From Conexibacteraceae bacterium (lineage in GTDB: Bacteria > Actinomycetota > Thermoleophilia > Solirubrobacterales > Solirubrobacteraceae): a stretch of DNA of 13,054 bases. The first letter of the stretch is position 1. Each line of letters opens with the position of its first letter. Below, piece by piece: positions 12,166 to 13,054 of this stretch. Both the position numbers and the translations under genes were made by a program. The DNA lies in contig WQWK01000032.1 in assembly GCA_009785395.1 (NCBI GenBank), positions 1 to 13,054 of the forward strand, given 5' to 3'. The notes under the pieces were generated by a model that searched no databases, had not been told where the DNA came from, and saw nothing but the letters and a program-made list of their open reading frames with translations.

Positions 12166-12193
12166 AGTATAACCCCCAAGCTCCGAGGGTCAA
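12166..12193 (-). promoter_or_regulatory. Near-consensus housekeeping promoter for rsiG and downstream genes
   Basis: On the minus strand, TTGACC (12193-12188) and TATACT (12171-12166) are separated by 16 bp; each matches five of six consensus bases. The -35 overlaps the pgsA stop codon. Expected transcription start is near 12159, giving a leader of about 55 nt. It is the best promoter in the window. Confidence 0.75.
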
Positions 12194-12203
12194 TCTGAGC
12201 TTG
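12177..12203. repeat. Inverted repeat spanning the rsiG promoter
   Basis: CAAGCTC (12177-12183) and GAGCTTG (12197-12203) are a perfect 7-bp inverted repeat with a 13-bp centre containing most of the -35. It could be an operator over the promoter, or a weak pgsA hairpin; the large loop and lack of T-tract argue against termination. Confidence 0.45.
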
Positions 12204-12816
12204 AGAGTTGGCGCAGATCTCGTATCCCGCGGCGGATATACAGCCATGTCGCGGTCAGCGCCAGCGCCAATCCGACGTACAGCATCACCAGCGCCAGCCA
12301 GTGGACGCCCGCCATCGCGAAGAACGGAGCGCCCATCGTCGGGGCCACAGCCAGCCGACCCGGCCAGTTGATCTTGATCTCGACCCCGCGTCGCAGGGCG
12401 TAGCGGCTCAGCAGGAGCATGAGGAACTCGCGCGCGATCACGATTGCCAGCGCCCAACGCGGCAGCAGCCGGAAATCCCACGCCACCACCATCCCCGAGA
12501 TCACGAGCAGACGGTCGATGATCGGGTCCAGGAGCGCGCCGAGCCGGCTGTACTGCCCCGTCAGGCGAGCCGTGAAGCCGTCCAGATAATCGGCCCAGCC
12601 GATGATCGCGAACAGGGTCGCAGCGAGTGCGCTGCGCCCGTCCGAGGACGAGAACGCCACGATCAGGAAAACCGGGATCAGAGCGAGCCGTACCAGCCCG
12701 ATCGCGTTCGGGAGGGTCAGCGGGCGCAGTGGCTGGTCGGAGCGGGTCGCCTCCGGGTTGGGGCCGGACCGATCGATGCCGAGCAGGCGTCTGGTGCTCA
12801 GTCGACGCCGCGCCAC
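12190..12816 (-). CDS. pgsA: CDP-alcohol phosphatidyltransferase, PgsA-like
   Basis: A 208-residue integral membrane enzyme. It has the full CDP-alcohol phosphotransferase motif DG(x)2AR(x)8G(x)3D(x)3D, seen as D79-G80, A83-R84, G93, D97 and D101 (YLDGFTARL and LGALLDPIIDR). Around it lie several hydrophobic helices (LVRLALIPVFLIVAF, WALAIVIAREFLMLLL, WLALVMLYVGLALALTATWL). The LTLPNAIGLVRL start of the catalytic region is typical of PgsA, which makes phosphatidylglycerol phosphate from CDP-diacylglycerol and glycerol-3-phosphate; a cardiolipin or phosphoinositol branch cannot be excluded. A basic 33-residue tail precedes it. The GTG at 12816 is the only start available and overlaps the proS end by 19 bp, so the two are coupled. 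Confidence 0.92.
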   Translation of the reverse strand: MARRRLSTRRLLGIDRSGPNPEATRSDQPLRPLTLPNAIGLVRLALIPVFLIVAFSSSDGRSALAATLFAIIGWADYLDGFTARLTGQYSRLGALLDPIIDRLLVISGMVVAWDFRLLPRWALAIVIAREFLMLLLSRYALRRGVEIKINWPGRLAVAPTMGAPFFAMAGVHWLALVMLYVGLALALTATWLYIRRGIRDLRQLSSSD

Positions 12817-13054
12817 AGTTCAGCGACCGCCGAGGCCGCACCTTCCAAGGGGAGCGCGCGCGTCTCCCGCCCCCGGCGCACCTGCACCTCGATCTCGCCC
12901 GACTGCAGCGTCCGGCGCCCGACCGTGACGCGCAGCGGGCAGCCCAGCAGTTCGGCATCAGCAAACTTCTCTCCTGGGCCGGCGTCGCGCTCGTCGTAGA
13001 GCGTGTCGAGTCCCTCGAACTGCAGCTCGTCGTAGAGCCTGTCGGACAGCTCGC
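12798..13054 (-). CDS. proS: Prolyl-tRNA synthetase, C-terminal end (partial)
   Basis: The reading frame enters from the right edge and stops at the TGA at 12800-12798. The 84 or so visible residues include LYDERDAGPGEKFADAELLG, followed by CPLRVTVGRRTLQSGEIEVQ and a closing LPLEGAASAVAELWRGVD. This is the anticodon-binding domain of bacterial prolyl-tRNA synthetase, which charges tRNA-Pro. The catalytic domain lies outside the window. The gene overlaps the pgsA start by 19 bp, which suggests a proS-pgsA transcript. Confidence in the family is high from the ERDAGPGEKFADAELLGCP pattern. Confidence 0.92.
   Translation of the reverse strand, partial: ELSDRLYDELQFEGLDTLYDERDAGPGEKFADAELLGCPLRVTVGRRTLQSGEIEVQVRRGRETRALPLEGAASAVAELWRGVD

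Noticed and set aside
11823..12179. Longer rsiG start at 12179
   Set aside because: The extra 25 residues lack homology and would begin within the promoter; GGAGGA before the ATG at 12104 decides the start.
12074..12964. A 296-residue minus-strand open frame
   Set aside because: It is an Arg/Pro/Gly-rich shadow of pgsA and proS, which both have full motifs in their own frames.
1..13054. CRISPR arrays, tRNA or rRNA genes, insertion sequences, attachment sites
   Set aside because: No regularly spaced repeats, cloverleaf sequences, transposase or integrase motifs were found.

Overview
This is a GC-rich window from an actinobacterium. The gene content and order suggest the deep-branching Thermoleophilia (Solirubrobacterales-like), but no rRNA or other taxonomic marker is present, so that placement is inference. 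Supporting signs are an RsiG-type anti-sigma gene with a single c-di-GMP signature, a GarA-like FHA gene followed by an FtsR-type MerR gene with pgsA close by (an order also known from mycobacteria), a WS/DGAT acyltransferase, several GTG/TTG starts, and -10-like boxes placed exactly where leaderless transcripts would start.

Layout, left to right. Positions 1-651: the 3' end of a secreted protein with fibronectin-III-like repeats. Positions 687-2278: a divergent pair 23 bp apart, an alpha/beta hydrolase (-) that lacks the usual catalytic His, and a thioredoxin-TPR protein (+). Positions 2313-3395: DNA polymerase IV (-). Positions 3454-5281: a tightly overlapping fluoride-export operon, crcB-crcB plus a protein made of three tandem DUF190 (PII-like) domains. 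Positions 5328-6098: a secreted RlpA-like double-psi beta-barrel protein (-). Its leader holds a clear c-di-AMP (ydaO-type) riboswitch, and further upstream lies a perfect Crp-family palindrome, shared with the divergent WS/DGAT gene (6459-7892). Positions 7845-8970: a hotdog thioesterase (-) divergent from a membrane-anchored protein with an RskA-like C-terminal domain. Positions 9138-9653: a degenerate phosphopantetheinyl-transferase-like protein behind a leader rich in hairpins. Positions 9590-13054: a long minus-strand cluster, proS(partial)-pgsA-rsiG-FHA-ftsR-apt-SRPBCC. A near-consensus promoter between pgsA and rsiG probably starts the downstream transcript.

How the genes work together. 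Three nucleotide second messengers appear to act in this window: cAMP or a related effector through the Crp-type site, c-di-AMP through the riboswitch, and c-di-GMP through RsiG. They converge on cell-wall remodelling, lipid storage and development or division genes. The crcB-crcB-DUF190x3 operon is the best candidate for an under-described system: a paired, probably heterodimeric fluoride channel with a single-chain PII-like protein that could form a pseudo-trimer. Convergent gene pairs either end at strong dyad hairpins without T-tracts or overlap at their 3' ends. No tRNA, rRNA, CRISPR array, transposon or integrase was seen.
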